A program made the position numbers and the translations under genes. Below, in pieces: positions 16,289 through 26,688 of a DNA stretch of 63,088 nucleotides. Under the pieces are notes generated by a model that did not search any database, had not been told where the DNA came from, and saw nothing but the letters and a program-made list of their open reading frames with translations. The DNA is from an uncultured Prevotella sp. (GTDB lineage Bacteria; Bacteroidota; Bacteroidia; Bacteroidales; Bacteroidaceae), in assembly GCA_934230685.1 (NCBI GenBank), contig CAKQFF010000001.1, positions 1-63,088 of the forward strand, written 5' to 3'. The stretch's first letter is position 1; the number at the start of each line of letters is the position of its first letter.

Positions 16289-18322
16289 TCAGTTGTTTTT
16301 CACAATCGGCACAATCACCTCTTCACGTTTCACCTCCACTCTATCATATCCTTCGGCTGAGTGTACAAAGTGTAACGGAATGAGACGAGTGAGACGCGGT
16401 GATACTTCATGATTTGAATTATGAACATGGTATACATAATAGACATTTCCCTTCTTGTCATAAAACACGTCACCATGTCCAGAACCGTTTTCACCTACAG
16501 TCGAGCGATGTATTATGCGATTGTCCATAGGCTTCTTCCACGGACCGAGCGGAGAATCCGCCACAGCATAACCTACAGCGTAGTCACGACTCATGAAATG
16601 GTTGGCAGAATAGAACAAATAGTACTTTCCTTTATGTTTTATTACAGTAGGCCCCTCCATTATTGGTACAGAAGGATAATCATCTGTACGTTCCCATGAT
16701 TCAGTATTTTCAAGACACCGTCTTAGCTTACTTTTGTCAATCGAGCCAGAAACCATATTATATGGAGCCACCCATATATAATTGCCTTTGTCGAAACGCA
16801 CATGGTATAAATATGCATTGCCGTCATCATCTACAAAGACAAACGGATCGATGTTTTTGGCTGAAGCATCTACAGGCTTTATACGTTTTTGCTTATATAA
16901 TCCTGTGATTGATGGCGACTCTGCCACAGCCACCTGCTCGTTGGCTGTATATGCAAGTTTCCACACATTGTCGGTTTTAATAAATTGTGGAGCCCAAAAT
17001 CCTCTATTACCATATACTTTCTTTCCCTCTGTGAGTAAATATCCTAAAGGGTGCCATTCATGCAAATCATCCGACTCCATAAAAGTAAATCCCTGTGGCG
17101 AATTAGCTGCAGTTCCTGTGAGATAATATTTTGAGCCATAACGCACAATAGTTGGGTCTGCATAGGATATTTGTTCATCTTTCGCTATAGAAAATCTGTA
17201 TCGACAATGACTTGTATACTTCTGACCTGGTTCAAGCCACACACTTGGCCACTCTTGCTTGTTAGGACTATCCGGATAGTGTTGTGTCTCAAGACACACC
17301 GAAGCATGGCGCGGATAACGTAAACCTTTCTTTGCTTTGATCGAAGCATCAAGAAAATTACTAGTATATACCTGTATGCCGGGTTCATCAGTATACACAT
17401 CCATACGTATGCCTGTCGCAGGACTATATAAAGTAGCCGCAATCGTGTTGTCGTCACCCTTATCATTGTGCCATGTATTGAGACACCAGTTATGATCGAA
17501 TCCTCCAGCATTGCGTGTCATTGCAAACTCATTATTATTGATATCGCGCCATAGCGGTGTGAGTCTCCTAAAATCCATCGGTGTACCCACTACACTAAAA
17601 ACCTCGCCTGTTGTCATATATGTAGAGTCAGCTGGCGTATAGTAGTCGGCATTAATATACAACATTTGGTTTTCACCATCGTGCGACGGGTCACCATTGA
17701 GGTTGAAATAAGAATGATTTGTCATATTGATCGGCGTCTTCTTGGTGGAAGTAGCCTCATATCGTATGTCAATTGAGTTGTCCGACATAAGCGTATAAGT
17801 AACCTTTGCTTTCACTGTTCCAGGAAAGCCATTGTCGCCATCTGGCGACAATATACGCATAAGCAATGTGGAATCATTAGTCTGCTCGCAGTCGTATACT
17901 TGGTACTGCCATCCTGTTGGTCCGCCATGTAGGCAATGCCCGTAGTTATTCTGCGCCAACTGGATTTCCTTGCCATCAACATTAATACGTCCTTTATTTA
18001 TACGATTGGCATAACGCCCAATAGCGGCTCCAAAGTCGCTGGGTGTATGCTCAACATCTACATATTGAGCTATATTGTCATAACCAAGCACCACATCGCG
18101 CAACTTGCCATCACGATCTGGCACCATAACCGATACTATACGTGCTCCGAAATTAGTAAAGCTTACCTCCATCCCATGTTTGTTGGTCAGGGTATATAGA
18201 TGTGTCGACTTACCTCTGATATTTGATTCAAAGGCTGCAACATTGAGTCCTGACTTTGTTGTCTGTGCCACAGCAGCACCTGATGTCAGAGCTAACAAGG
18301 TAGATATTATAAAATATTTCAT
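16289..18322 (-). CDS. Secreted aldose 1-epimerase fused to a GH43 glycosidase
   Basis: A 677-residue two-enzyme protein with a signal peptide (about 1-19). Residues about 25-375 are a galactose-mutarotase (GalM) domain, with GHCLHGGPTGWQ, the catalytic-His strand MTNHSYFNLNG, and LETQHYPDSPN with the catalytic Glu. Residues about 380-677 are a five-bladed GH43 domain with the expected acid triad: D389 in YADPTIV, D492 in NIDPFVF and E556 in IMEGPTV. GH43 enzymes act on arabinans, arabinoxylans or xylosides. The mutarotase would speed anomer exchange of the released sugar. It is the third gene of the leftward PUL arm, 18 bases after the hybrid sensor gene. Both catalytic sets look complete; exact substrate unknown. 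Confidence 0.9.
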   Translation of the reverse strand: MKYFIISTLLALTSGAAVAQTTKSGLNVAAFESNIRGKSTHLYTLTNKHGMEVSFTNFGARIVSVMVPDRDGKLRDVVLGYDNIAQYVDVEHTPSDFGAAIGRYANRINKGRINVDGKEIQLAQNNYGHCLHGGPTGWQYQVYDCEQTNDSTLLMRILSPDGDNGFPGTVKAKVTYTLMSDNSIDIRYEATSTKKTPINMTNHSYFNLNGDPSHDGENQMLYINADYYTPADSTYMTTGEVFSVVGTPMDFRRLTPLWRDINNNEFAMTRNAGGFDHNWCLNTWHNDKGDDNTIAATLYSPATGIRMDVYTDEPGIQVYTSNFLDASIKAKKGLRYPRHASVCLETQHYPDSPNKQEWPSVWLEPGQKYTSHCRYRFSIAKDEQISYADPTIVRYGSKYYLTGTAANSPQGFTFMESDDLHEWHPLGYLLTEGKKVYGNRGFWAPQFIKTDNVWKLAYTANEQVAVAESPSITGLYKQKRIKPVDASAKNIDPFVFVDDDGNAYLYHVRFDKGNYIWVAPYNMVSGSIDKSKLRRCLENTESWERTDDYPSVPIMEGPTVIKHKGKYYLFYSANHFMSRDYAVGYAVADSPLGPWKKPMDNRIIHRSTVGENGSGHGDVFYDKKGNVYYVYHVHNSNHEVSPRLTRLIPLHFVHSAEGYDRVEVKREEVIVPIVKNN

Positions 18323-18340
18323 TGTTTTTTTCTTAATTGA

Positions 18341-21300
18341 TTACTTTATTTCTTTATTAAAATCTTTAGGCAGCAGTCCAAACTGCTGATAAAAGCATTT
18401 GGTGAAATAACTTGGAGTCGTAAATCCAACCCTATAACACACTTCATTTACCTTCGAACTTCCCTCTTTTAGCAATCGTGCCGCTGTCTTCAAACGTTCA
18501 ATACGTATATAGTTGTTAGGCGATATATCGAGTGTGCCACGGATTTTGCGGTTCAGGCTTGTACGACTCATGTTAAGTTCAGCAGCAAGTTGGTCCACGT
18601 TGAAGTCACTATTGTCTATATTGCGTGTCACAACATCCTTGAGACGCTGCAAGAAATCGGTGTCAGTAGTACTTATAGACACTGTCTCGGAACCGACGAA
18701 CGGCGACTGCGCATAAGCCTTCTTTATCTCCTCACGTTGACGAAGAAGATTTGCAACTGTCTCAGCAAGATAAGTTATTGAGAATGGCTTAACAATATAG
18801 GCATCTGCTCCATTCTCCATACTCTCAAGTTTCGCACAGTCTGAAGTCACAGCCGTTAGCAAAACAACTGGTATGTGCGACATGGTGGCATCATGCTTCA
18901 CTCGACTCAGAAGAGTAAGTCCATTCATTGGCTCCATCATTATATCCGAGACTATAAGATTTACGACATTGCTACCCAACACACGCAAAGCCTCTTCTCC
19001 ATCACCGGCTGTAAGGATATTATAATCGTTCTGCAAACGCAATTTCTCATAATCGCGCATCTGAACGTTATCCTCAACAAGCAGAAGAGTTGGCTTTGTT
19101 GGATCAACAATTGTATTCGTCTCCATACCACCATCCTTGATGGTTGAAGCCAACGTTGTGTCGACAGATATACTTAGCATTGTCTCTTGTTTTATTGGCA
19201 AAGTAAGTCGAAATACGTTCATTTCCGCATCGTCGTCCATCATGAGGGTACCTCCATGAAGCTCAGCAAGCGACTTAGCCATTGCAAGTCCAATGCCTGT
19301 GCCAGTGGTCGACACAGTGTTGCTTGCAGACTCAAGTCTGAAGAATGGTTGAAAAATCTTCTCGCGCATGTCGGTTGGTATGATATTGCCGTCGTTCTTA
19401 ATTATTAGCGTGAAGTTTACATCATCTGCATCGAGTACTACCTGCACAGTTGAAGCACAATATTTCACTGCATTGTTGACAAGATTACTCACTATCTTGA
19501 TAAATCCCTCATGATCGACACAGGCATTAAGTCCACCACATAGTATAGACATCGACGAATCAATGCCACGCTCACGCATTATAGAACGGAAGCGTTCATA
19601 TATGTCACTGACAAGTTTCTGTATGTTGCACTGCTCAAAGTTGAGTTTCAATCCATCGCGCTCTGTTTTACGGAAATCAAGAAGTTGGTTGATAAGGTCA
19701 CTCAAACGATTAGTGTTTTGATACATTATCTCCAAATCTTCATTCACTTCAGGATTCTCCACCTTGCCCCTATTAATGATATTTTCAAGCGGAGCCTTAA
19801 TGAGAGTGAGAGGTGTGCGTATCTCGTGAGCGACATTTGTGAAGAAATGAATCTTGCTCTCGTAGAGTTCCTGTTCCTTCTCGTGTTCAAACTGCTCCAA
19901 TGCTTTCTCACGCTTGCTCAGCGCACGCCGTTGCAGACGGATCCACATCATCCACGCTGCACCACACAACAATATTAGATACACAACTTTTGCCCAAACC
20001 GACAATAGAAAATGGGGATGTATTGTCACCTCAAGCTCATACTCGTTCTTACTCCATTGATTGCCATTATCCTTCATGCGCACCCGCAGACGGTAGTCAC
20101 CGGCAGGCAAATTACTGTAGGCTATAATATGATCAGCACGAATCGACTGCCATTCACGGTCATAACCTTCAAGTATATACTCTATCTCTATACCAAGAGT
20201 GTTGCTGTAGTCAAGCGGCACTACATTTAGGCTGAATGAATTCTGCGAATGTGACAGCGACAATTCGTGTGCATACACTATATTTTGGTTGAGCGGTGAG
20301 TCTTCTGTGAAATTATTTACAATTTCGTTGCCAATGCTAAGCTGCGTGGCAACAAGCTTTGGCAATGAGCGCGACTTGGCAAGTCGACTCGGCATGAAGC
20401 GTAACATTCCACTAAGACAACCAAGATATATGCTACCATCATCCGCAACAAGTGCCGAACTATTGTTGAACTGGTTGTCCATCATCAAACTCGTATTGGC
20501 AAAATAGCGCAGAGTCTTATTGTCGGGGTTGAAACATACAAGTCCACGATAGGTAGTAAACCAAAACATACCCTGATGATCCTCTAATACTTCAAACACC
20601 GAAGAACCGATAGTATTTGTACCAACTGTAAATTGTTCAATGTCATCTGTAGAAGGATCATAGCGACACACACCACCCCCCTGTGTTGGAAACCATATAC
20701 GATGCTCATTGTCTTCATAAATTGCAAGCACAGTGTTTGACGTAATATGACACTTCGCACTCTTGGAATAATGATGCCAACGACGCTCACGACGACGATA
20801 TAGATACACTCCATCTGCTTGCGTGGCAACCCACAGATTACCACTACTATCAAACTTCACCTGATTGATAAGTATTGCAGGCACTTCCTTGACATACTCA
20901 AACTTACCGTTAGTGTCATCATACCAACACAGACCACGCACAGTGGCTATATACACTACACCGTCGGGTGACTTGCTTATACCAAATATTGCATTGTCAC
21001 GCAATTCCCCTTGTGCACGGCCTGCCACAAACGACTTTACAACCTTACGAGAATGTATGTCTATTATCTTCAATCCATATGAGAAAGTGCCTACCCATAG
21101 TTTGTCACCATCAGCCATTAACCCATGGACATTGGGGAAATAGGCACTCGCCTCAATTCGTTCAAAGTCACCTGTCACCGGATTGAAACAAGCAAGTCCT
21201 GCATCCTCAGTACCTATCCACAGATTTCCATCATCCGCTTGCACTATCTCTCGTACACGACGGCCACAGATAGCCCTACCAGTAGCATCCTGAGGAACAT

Positions 21301-22324
21301 ACCGATCGAAAAGCTGACTGGTGTCAGGCAGATAATTGATACCACCAAAATAAGAACCTATCCACATTCCTCCCTCACGATCTTGATACAGACAATAGAG
21401 CGGATTGTCTGATAAAGAGAAAGGATTAGCTGGATTATACATGAAATGCTGCATGCCGCGCGTCTTCACATCATACACATAAAGTCCCATCTCTGTAGCT
21501 GCCCATATCTCGTCACCCTTGCGTGATAGTTGTCGCACAAATATGTCATTGCCGCTGTATTTTGTGACAAGTTCGGTTATAGTATTATGCTGAGTGTCTA
21601 TCTCCGAGAGACCATGATGCGCCGACCCCACAAATAGTCTACCTGGAGCATACTCTACCACCGACGACACTATATCATGCTCAAACGGTAGAGTGCCGTC
21701 AACAAGAGTAAATGGCTTGAGCACACGCAGATTTGCATCTGCATAATAAAGTCCACCACCATAAAAGCCTATCCACACACGTCCATCTGACGATATGCTT
21801 ATGCCCTCAGCATTAGGCTTTCCTTGTAGCCGATTGTTAAACAATTGGCGAGTCTTTACATTATATCGGAATACACCTTGCTCATGTGAAGCAATATATA
21901 TGTTATCACCGTTTCCGACAATAGCACTAATTGTATTGCGCACACTTACACCATTCGATGTCTGCGCTGAGAATGGCACAAAAGCATCATTCATTGGGTT
22001 ATATATCCATATACCGGCATCAGTACCTACCCATATCTTGCCGTCTCCGTCCTCATAGAGCGAAGTAACAATGTCGCTTCCCAACGAGTATGGTGCCGAC
22101 GAGGCATGATAAACCTTGAACATAATACCATCAAAACGGTTTAAACCCGACTTTGTACCTACCCATATAAAGCCAGTGCGGTCCTGTAGCAATGCAAATA
22201 CCGTACTCTGCGACAAACCAGACTCCACACCATAATGCTTGAACATATAGCTCGCGCTACTCGGCACGGAGCAGAGCAGCGCAAAGACTATAAACAGAAG
22301 AGATATGATATTGTTTTTTTTCAT
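18341..22324 (-). CDS. Hybrid two-component sensor/regulator (HTCS) of the PUL
   Basis: A one-protein signalling chain, about 1327 residues from the ATG at 22324 (MKKNNIISLL), which directly precedes a good signal sequence. An upstream in-frame ATG at 22354 overlaps the -7-like TAAATTTG (22352-22359), so I reject it. Domains in order: periplasmic two-bladed Reg_prop beta-propeller repeats (about 25-690), a Y_Y_Y domain (about 700-770), one membrane helix, histidine kinase HisKA (phospho-H833 in AHEIRTPL), HATPase, a receiver with phospho-Asp D1127 (IVSDIMM), and a C-terminal AraC helix-turn-helix. HTCS proteins sense oligosaccharides from the glycan their PUL degrades. It lies between the alpha/alpha-toroid gene and the mutarotase-GH43 gene. 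Confidence 0.95.
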   Translation of the reverse strand: MKKNNIISLLFIVFALLCSVPSSASYMFKHYGVESGLSQSTVFALLQDRTGFIWVGTKSGLNRFDGIMFKVYHASSAPYSLGSDIVTSLYEDGDGKIWVGTDAGIWIYNPMNDAFVPFSAQTSNGVSVRNTISAIVGNGDNIYIASHEQGVFRYNVKTRQLFNNRLQGKPNAEGISISSDGRVWIGFYGGGLYYADANLRVLKPFTLVDGTLPFEHDIVSSVVEYAPGRLFVGSAHHGLSEIDTQHNTITELVTKYSGNDIFVRQLSRKGDEIWAATEMGLYVYDVKTRGMQHFMYNPANPFSLSDNPLYCLYQDREGGMWIGSYFGGINYLPDTSQLFDRYVPQDATGRAICGRRVREIVQADDGNLWIGTEDAGLACFNPVTGDFERIEASAYFPNVHGLMADGDKLWVGTFSYGLKIIDIHSRKVVKSFVAGRAQGELRDNAIFGISKSPDGVVYIATVRGLCWYDDTNGKFEYVKEVPAILINQVKFDSSGNLWVATQADGVYLYRRRERRWHHYSKSAKCHITSNTVLAIYEDNEHRIWFPTQGGGVCRYDPSTDDIEQFTVGTNTIGSSVFEVLEDHQGMFWFTTYRGLVCFNPDNKTLRYFANTSLMMDNQFNNSSALVADDGSIYLGCLSGMLRFMPSRLAKSRSLPKLVATQLSIGNEIVNNFTEDSPLNQNIVYAHELSLSHSQNSFSLNVVPLDYSNTLGIEIEYILEGYDREWQSIRADHIIAYSNLPAGDYRLRVRMKDNGNQWSKNEYELEVTIHPHFLLSVWAKVVYLILLCGAAWMMWIRLQRRALSKREKALEQFEHEKEQELYESKIHFFTNVAHEIRTPLTLIKAPLENIINRGKVENPEVNEDLEIMYQNTNRLSDLINQLLDFRKTERDGLKLNFEQCNIQKLVSDIYERFRSIMRERGIDSSMSILCGGLNACVDHEGFIKIVSNLVNNAVKYCASTVQVVLDADDVNFTLIIKNDGNIIPTDMREKIFQPFFRLESASNTVSTTGTGIGLAMAKSLAELHGGTLMMDDDAEMNVFRLTLPIKQETMLSISVDTTLASTIKDGGMETNTIVDPTKPTLLLVEDNVQMRDYEKLRLQNDYNILTAGDGEEALRVLGSNVVNLIVSDIMMEPMNGLTLLSRVKHDATMSHIPVVLLTAVTSDCAKLESMENGADAYIVKPFSITYLAETVANLLRQREEIKKAYAQSPFVGSETVSISTTDTDFLQRLKDVVTRNIDNSDFNVDQLAAELNMSRTSLNRKIRGTLDISPNNYIRIERLKTAARLLKEGSSKVNEVCYRVGFTTPSYFTKCFYQQFGLLPKDFNKEIK

Positions 22325-22417
22325 AAGTTGAATATTACGATTTTTAGTGTTCAAATTTACTAAGAAATTACAATATCGGTATTACCATTCGACAGTTTTT
22401 TATCAATTTTACTTTTC

Positions 22418-24454
22418 TTATTTCAAAAAGTTCACCGTACGTTCAGGCGAATAAAGTTCCCAAAGCGAAGCTACTGTCCATCCTGGAGCAAAATAATTAT
22501 TATAGAATCCTTTGCCATTTCGTCCATAGTCCCATGTAGTATGCTGCACCACCTCGGGATAATAGCCAGGACGTTCCACATTGTACTGATGCTCCTTTGA
22601 AGGCATGAGTTGGCATAGTGACGAACGCATCACATCATACAAATGCTCAAAACGACTCTCGCCTGTCTCATCGGCAAGCCACTTGAGAATGTGAGGCAAC
22701 TCAAACACAAACACATCTACATGGTTATTCTCCACCGACACGTTACCCCATCCGCGCGAATGAAAATCTACGTCACCAAGCATCTGCCCCTGAGCAAACG
22801 GCACATCCCACGTATAATACCATGAAGCTGCGAAATAAGCAGCCTTGCGACAAAGATCTACATAATGGGCACGTTCCTTGCCTTTAGTTATCATAGCAAG
22901 ATAATAGGTCGAAGTAACGGCAGCTATAGCAGCTTCCTTGTCTTCGCAGTTAGCATCAAGTGTAGACGAGAAATAGTCGCTTGGTGATATTATGTTACGC
23001 TCCACATAGTCAACAGTGCGCTTGGCAGCAACAAGATAACGCTTGTCGCCGAAATACTTCCACCCCATGACAAGAGTAGATGTAGCCGACGGTGTGCTAC
23101 CACCTGAAGCATCAACGTCTGTACCGTCGTCCTTATACTTACGTGCGAAACTTCCGTCCTGCTTCTGCAGCAATAGGAAGTTGTCTAAAATATGACGAAC
23201 CTTCTGTTCCCACTCCTTGTGCTGACGTTTGTGTCCACGTTCATATTTAAGCCAGTGCAGAATGGCATATATTGCCTCGCTCTGCTGGCGAATGGAATGT
23301 ACTACATCTTGCGGACGTGGCATTCCATGGGCAAAATTCACATCGTCATAGAAATACCCAGCCGGTGTGAACCCATTATGCAAATAGCTTTCTATTATGC
23401 TCTCGCCCATCTTGACAAGTTGAGTGTCGCCATGAGTCTCACCCCACTCTATCTCATTGAAGGCATTAAGCAACACTCTACCACAGAATCCAATCTGAAC
23501 AACAGACGACGGAGTGCAATCATATGTGAGAATTGTATGCCCAGAATTGTACTTCAAGGCATATTTATCAACATATGAATCGCGAAAATAGCCACACAAC
23601 TGTGCCTTCACTTCATCGGCAGAATAGGTATTGGCGAGTGGTTGTGGCTTCATCATGTCAAAACTATACTGCCACATCCTTGTCACAAAGTCACCATACG
23701 AAGTGGCACGGTCACGGTGTATGCGCCATGTAAGAGTTTTCTCCTCGCCCTGTTTGAGCATGGCATATGCTGTCACTGCTGGAGCGAGAGTGAGTTTGCG
23801 TATATAACGACGCGGTGACTCATCGTAGGGATATCCGAAAGTAAGTGATGTCTCACCAGTAGAGTTATCAAATCCAAGATAGCCAACCGATGTCTCACCA
23901 CCAAGTATTACGTCTCCCTCAAGTAGTTGCATCTGCACATCTGCACTACCTGTCGGTATATGGAGTACACTCACAGCCTGTTGCAACTTGGCATTGTACA
24001 CACTTGTAAGCGGGGTAGACAAACGGTCATCGCGAAAATTCCAACTCTGACTCGTTGCAAACGACGGCGCTTCTTTCGGCGAGCGCAAATTCTTATGATA
24101 CCAAAATCCAGGAAGATAATACTCGTTGTCAGCAGCAGAAAGCCCTGTCTTCATCTTGGCTCCGAAATTGAAATAAACGGTTTTATCAGCCTTGACTCGA
24201 ATCGTCACTACATCGTCGTTGCCATCTTTAGAGACTGTACGTGTGATTACAAGTGGTAGTTTCTGCTTGCCCACATAGCGGTCGCCCTGCAATTCAAGTT
24301 GATAATCCACAGCCTTGTTGCCAGGCTGCATTAGCTTAAGCGTTGCCTCTATGTCCTGGGCGTGCGCAAGAAATGTAAACATGCTGAGAAAACCCATAGT
24401 CACAACGCGCACAGTCTGTTGCTTATTGGCTGAATGGGAGAAAGATTTTTTCAT
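22418..24454 (-). CDS. Secreted protein with predicted (alpha/alpha) toroid, unclassified, PUL-encoded
   Basis: About 678 residues from the ATG at 24454 (MKKSFSHSAN). Longer readings from 24553 run across a -7-like TACTTTTG (24513-24520). A signal peptide ends in FLAHAQ. The first 270 residues are strand-rich (beta-sandwich-like). The remainder is helix-rich with aromatic and acidic segments such as GYFYDDVNFAHGM and WDYGRNGKGFYNNYF, as in (alpha/alpha)6 glycosidases or lyases. I do not recognise a named GH or PL family. Position in the PUL suggests a glycan-processing enzyme (inference). It could also be a non-catalytic binding protein. It is the first gene of the leftward arm. Confidence 0.6.
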   Translation of the reverse strand: MKKSFSHSANKQQTVRVVTMGFLSMFTFLAHAQDIEATLKLMQPGNKAVDYQLELQGDRYVGKQKLPLVITRTVSKDGNDDVVTIRVKADKTVYFNFGAKMKTGLSAADNEYYLPGFWYHKNLRSPKEAPSFATSQSWNFRDDRLSTPLTSVYNAKLQQAVSVLHIPTGSADVQMQLLEGDVILGGETSVGYLGFDNSTGETSLTFGYPYDESPRRYIRKLTLAPAVTAYAMLKQGEEKTLTWRIHRDRATSYGDFVTRMWQYSFDMMKPQPLANTYSADEVKAQLCGYFRDSYVDKYALKYNSGHTILTYDCTPSSVVQIGFCGRVLLNAFNEIEWGETHGDTQLVKMGESIIESYLHNGFTPAGYFYDDVNFAHGMPRPQDVVHSIRQQSEAIYAILHWLKYERGHKRQHKEWEQKVRHILDNFLLLQKQDGSFARKYKDDGTDVDASGGSTPSATSTLVMGWKYFGDKRYLVAAKRTVDYVERNIISPSDYFSSTLDANCEDKEAAIAAVTSTYYLAMITKGKERAHYVDLCRKAAYFAASWYYTWDVPFAQGQMLGDVDFHSRGWGNVSVENNHVDVFVFELPHILKWLADETGESRFEHLYDVMRSSLCQLMPSKEHQYNVERPGYYPEVVQHTTWDYGRNGKGFYNNYFAPGWTVASLWELYSPERTVNFLK

Positions 24455-24891
24455 GCTTGATTTTTTGTTATTGGTTATACATATTGAATGTGTTACTTGC
24501 ATTATGCTTGTGCAAAAGTATATATAATAGGTAACGACAACTGATACACACAAACCAAAATATGTAAATATCCACCCTATTTACATTTACATTTCAAGAT
24601 TGGACAGATATTTCCAGATATGGTCTGATTCTTTCATTATCACGAATATACATAATACAATTATGCATATATAGCAGTATTTCTTATGAATTAACCCATC
24701 ATTAACAAAAAAAATGAAAGAAACGAACCATTTTATAACAACAACAGACAAATGAAACTAATTGCAAAGTTTTTGGTTCGATTATGCAAAAGCGATATAT
24801 TTAATATTTACTAACTTTGCATCGCAAACCCAAAATGTATTGAAAACATTTTCTATAAATACCTTATTTAATAACTATATATTTAAACAAT
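24455..24891. promoter_or_regulatory. Divergent control region of the PUL
   Basis: A 437-base, very AT-rich gap between the two PUL arms. TAACTTTG (24812-24819) is a -7 element for the rightward operon, and TACTTTTG on the minus strand (24513-24520) for the leftward one; neither has a clear -33 TTTG. TGTAAATA (24563-24570) and TATTTACA (24578-24585) form an 8-bp inverted repeat with a 7-base gap. The word CAGATAT occurs twice near 24608-24625. These are candidate HTCS operators. I see no coding potential here. Confidence 0.5.
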
Positions 24892-26682
24892 ATGAGACAT
24901 AACAAAGTTTTACTCATTGCAAGCATGATTCTTAGCGCTACTGGCGCTATGGCACAGACCGAAGGCGAACTCATCGACTTATTGCCAGACGGAGTTCAGG
25001 TGAACATCAATCCTGAACGCAAGCAGGACAAACAGAAAAACCTTGTGGTGGCTGGCTCATCCGAAAAAGGCTACCGCGCGTTCTTCGCAGCCACAGACGC
25101 CGAACACGGTGAAGAGTTGTGGGTGACTGACGGAACAAAGGAAGGCACACACATGGTGAAAGACATCATACCAGGTTCTGGTTCTAGCGCTCCAAGCTAC
25201 ATCTCACGATTCAACGACAAAATAGTGTTCTCGGCTATCACCGAAGATGAAGGACGTGAGACATGGATTTCGGACGGTACAGAAGAAGGAACATTCCTGC
25301 TTGCCGACACCTATGTAATGGGCGACGGCGACCCTAAGGCTTTCATCCAGATGGACGAGAAACACGTTGTTTTTGCCGCTACCGATGACGAAAGTGCCGA
25401 ATACAATCCTGCAAATATACAGCAGTGGCTATGGATAACCGACGGAACACCAGATGGAACTTACCGACTGAAGGAAGTGGATATGAGATTCCCAGGACAG
25501 GACAAGACCACAATGTATACTACTTACGTACGTGTAGGCAGACGTGTGTTCTTCAAAGCAGACAACATTGATGGCACCACAGGCGAGGAACTATGGGTGA
25601 CAGATGGTACTCCTGACGGCACCTACTGCGTGATGGACATCAATTGGGAGAAATATGGCGAAGGACAAACAGGATTTGCAGAAGGCTGGACTCGCAACTG
25701 TGGACTCGACAACCTTGTCAACTATCGCAATGAACGAGTGTTCTTCCAGGCCTGGACACCCGACTTTGGGGCAGAACCTTGGACATCAGACGGCACTCAG
25801 GCACTAAAGCCAAACGGACCTGGTGAATCGGGCGATGAGCATACCTATATGATAAAAGACGTCAACACTAACAAGAACGAGACGGGTATTGGCATCGGTA
25901 CCGGAACATTTGGCACAAGTTGGGAAGTCTATAAGGACCGCATGTGGTTCCGCGGATGGAGTCCAGAAGGCGGATACGAATTTGCAGGCACCAACATGCA
26001 AAAGGGGGACTATCAGTACTACGATATTTTCACACGTGAGCCATCACTCAACAACGAGTCGTTTGCCGACCCTGGTTGCGTATTCGACGATGTGTATATG
26101 TTCTGTGCAGCAGAAGGATTTGATGAGACTCTCGGACAGACAGGTGGCGAACTCCACTATTTCGACGGCGAGAAGGTGAAATTGCAGTACGACTTCTGCC
26201 CTGGCATCAAGTGCGATTGGGCAAAGGAGCTGACCGTTGCAGGCGGCTCGCTCTATTGGATGAACGAGGCAAACGATGTAGACAACGGTTTCGGCACCGG
26301 ACTCTACCGTCTTGACAGCAAAGACGAGGTACCAGTAGTATGTACACACATCGTTCCCACCGGTGACTTTGTCCACTCTCTGCGCAACCTCGATGGAACT
26401 ATTTGCTTCGCCTCTGACGCCACAAAGAAAGTGTATGTCTACAAATACACCAAGGCAGGATGGGACGGCAAGACAGACAAGGGCTATCTCGAACCAGAAT
26501 ATCGCACGCCAGAAGAAATTGGAACAGGCATCAACAACATAGCAACCACAACAAATGCCTCGACCGATGTCTACACACTTGAGGGTACTCTTGTACGCAA
26601 GAATGTCAATATAGACAATGCCACCAACGGACTCGTTAAGGGTGTATACGTTGTAGGCGGCAAAAAAATAGTGGTAAAGTAA
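24892..26682 (+). CDS. Secreted ELWxxDGT-repeat protein
   Basis: A 596-residue secreted protein with a signal peptide (about 1-21, ending AMAQ). It has at least five copies of the ELWxxDGT repeat (ELWVTDGT twice, plus TWISDGT, LWITDGT and PWTSDGT variants), a motif of beta-propeller-like extracellular proteins with no fixed enzymatic role. The C-terminus (DVYTLEGTLVRKN, then GVYVVGGKKIVVK) resembles a type IX secretion sorting tail, so export to the surface is likely (inference). It is the first gene of the rightward PUL arm, with a hairpin between it and susC. Possible glycan or adhesion role; function unknown. Confidence 0.8.
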   Translation: MRHNKVLLIASMILSATGAMAQTEGELIDLLPDGVQVNINPERKQDKQKNLVVAGSSEKGYRAFFAATDAEHGEELWVTDGTKEGTHMVKDIIPGSGSSAPSYISRFNDKIVFSAITEDEGRETWISDGTEEGTFLLADTYVMGDGDPKAFIQMDEKHVVFAATDDESAEYNPANIQQWLWITDGTPDGTYRLKEVDMRFPGQDKTTMYTTYVRVGRRVFFKADNIDGTTGEELWVTDGTPDGTYCVMDINWEKYGEGQTGFAEGWTRNCGLDNLVNYRNERVFFQAWTPDFGAEPWTSDGTQALKPNGPGESGDEHTYMIKDVNTNKNETGIGIGTGTFGTSWEVYKDRMWFRGWSPEGGYEFAGTNMQKGDYQYYDIFTREPSLNNESFADPGCVFDDVYMFCAAEGFDETLGQTGGELHYFDGEKVKLQYDFCPGIKCDWAKELTVAGGSLYWMNEANDVDNGFGTGLYRLDSKDEVPVVCTHIVPTGDFVHSLRNLDGTICFASDATKKVYVYKYTKAGWDGKTDKGYLEPEYRTPEEIGTGINNIATTTNASTDVYTLEGTLVRKNVNIDNATNGLVKGVYVVGGKKIVVK

Positions 26683-26688
26683 GACAGA

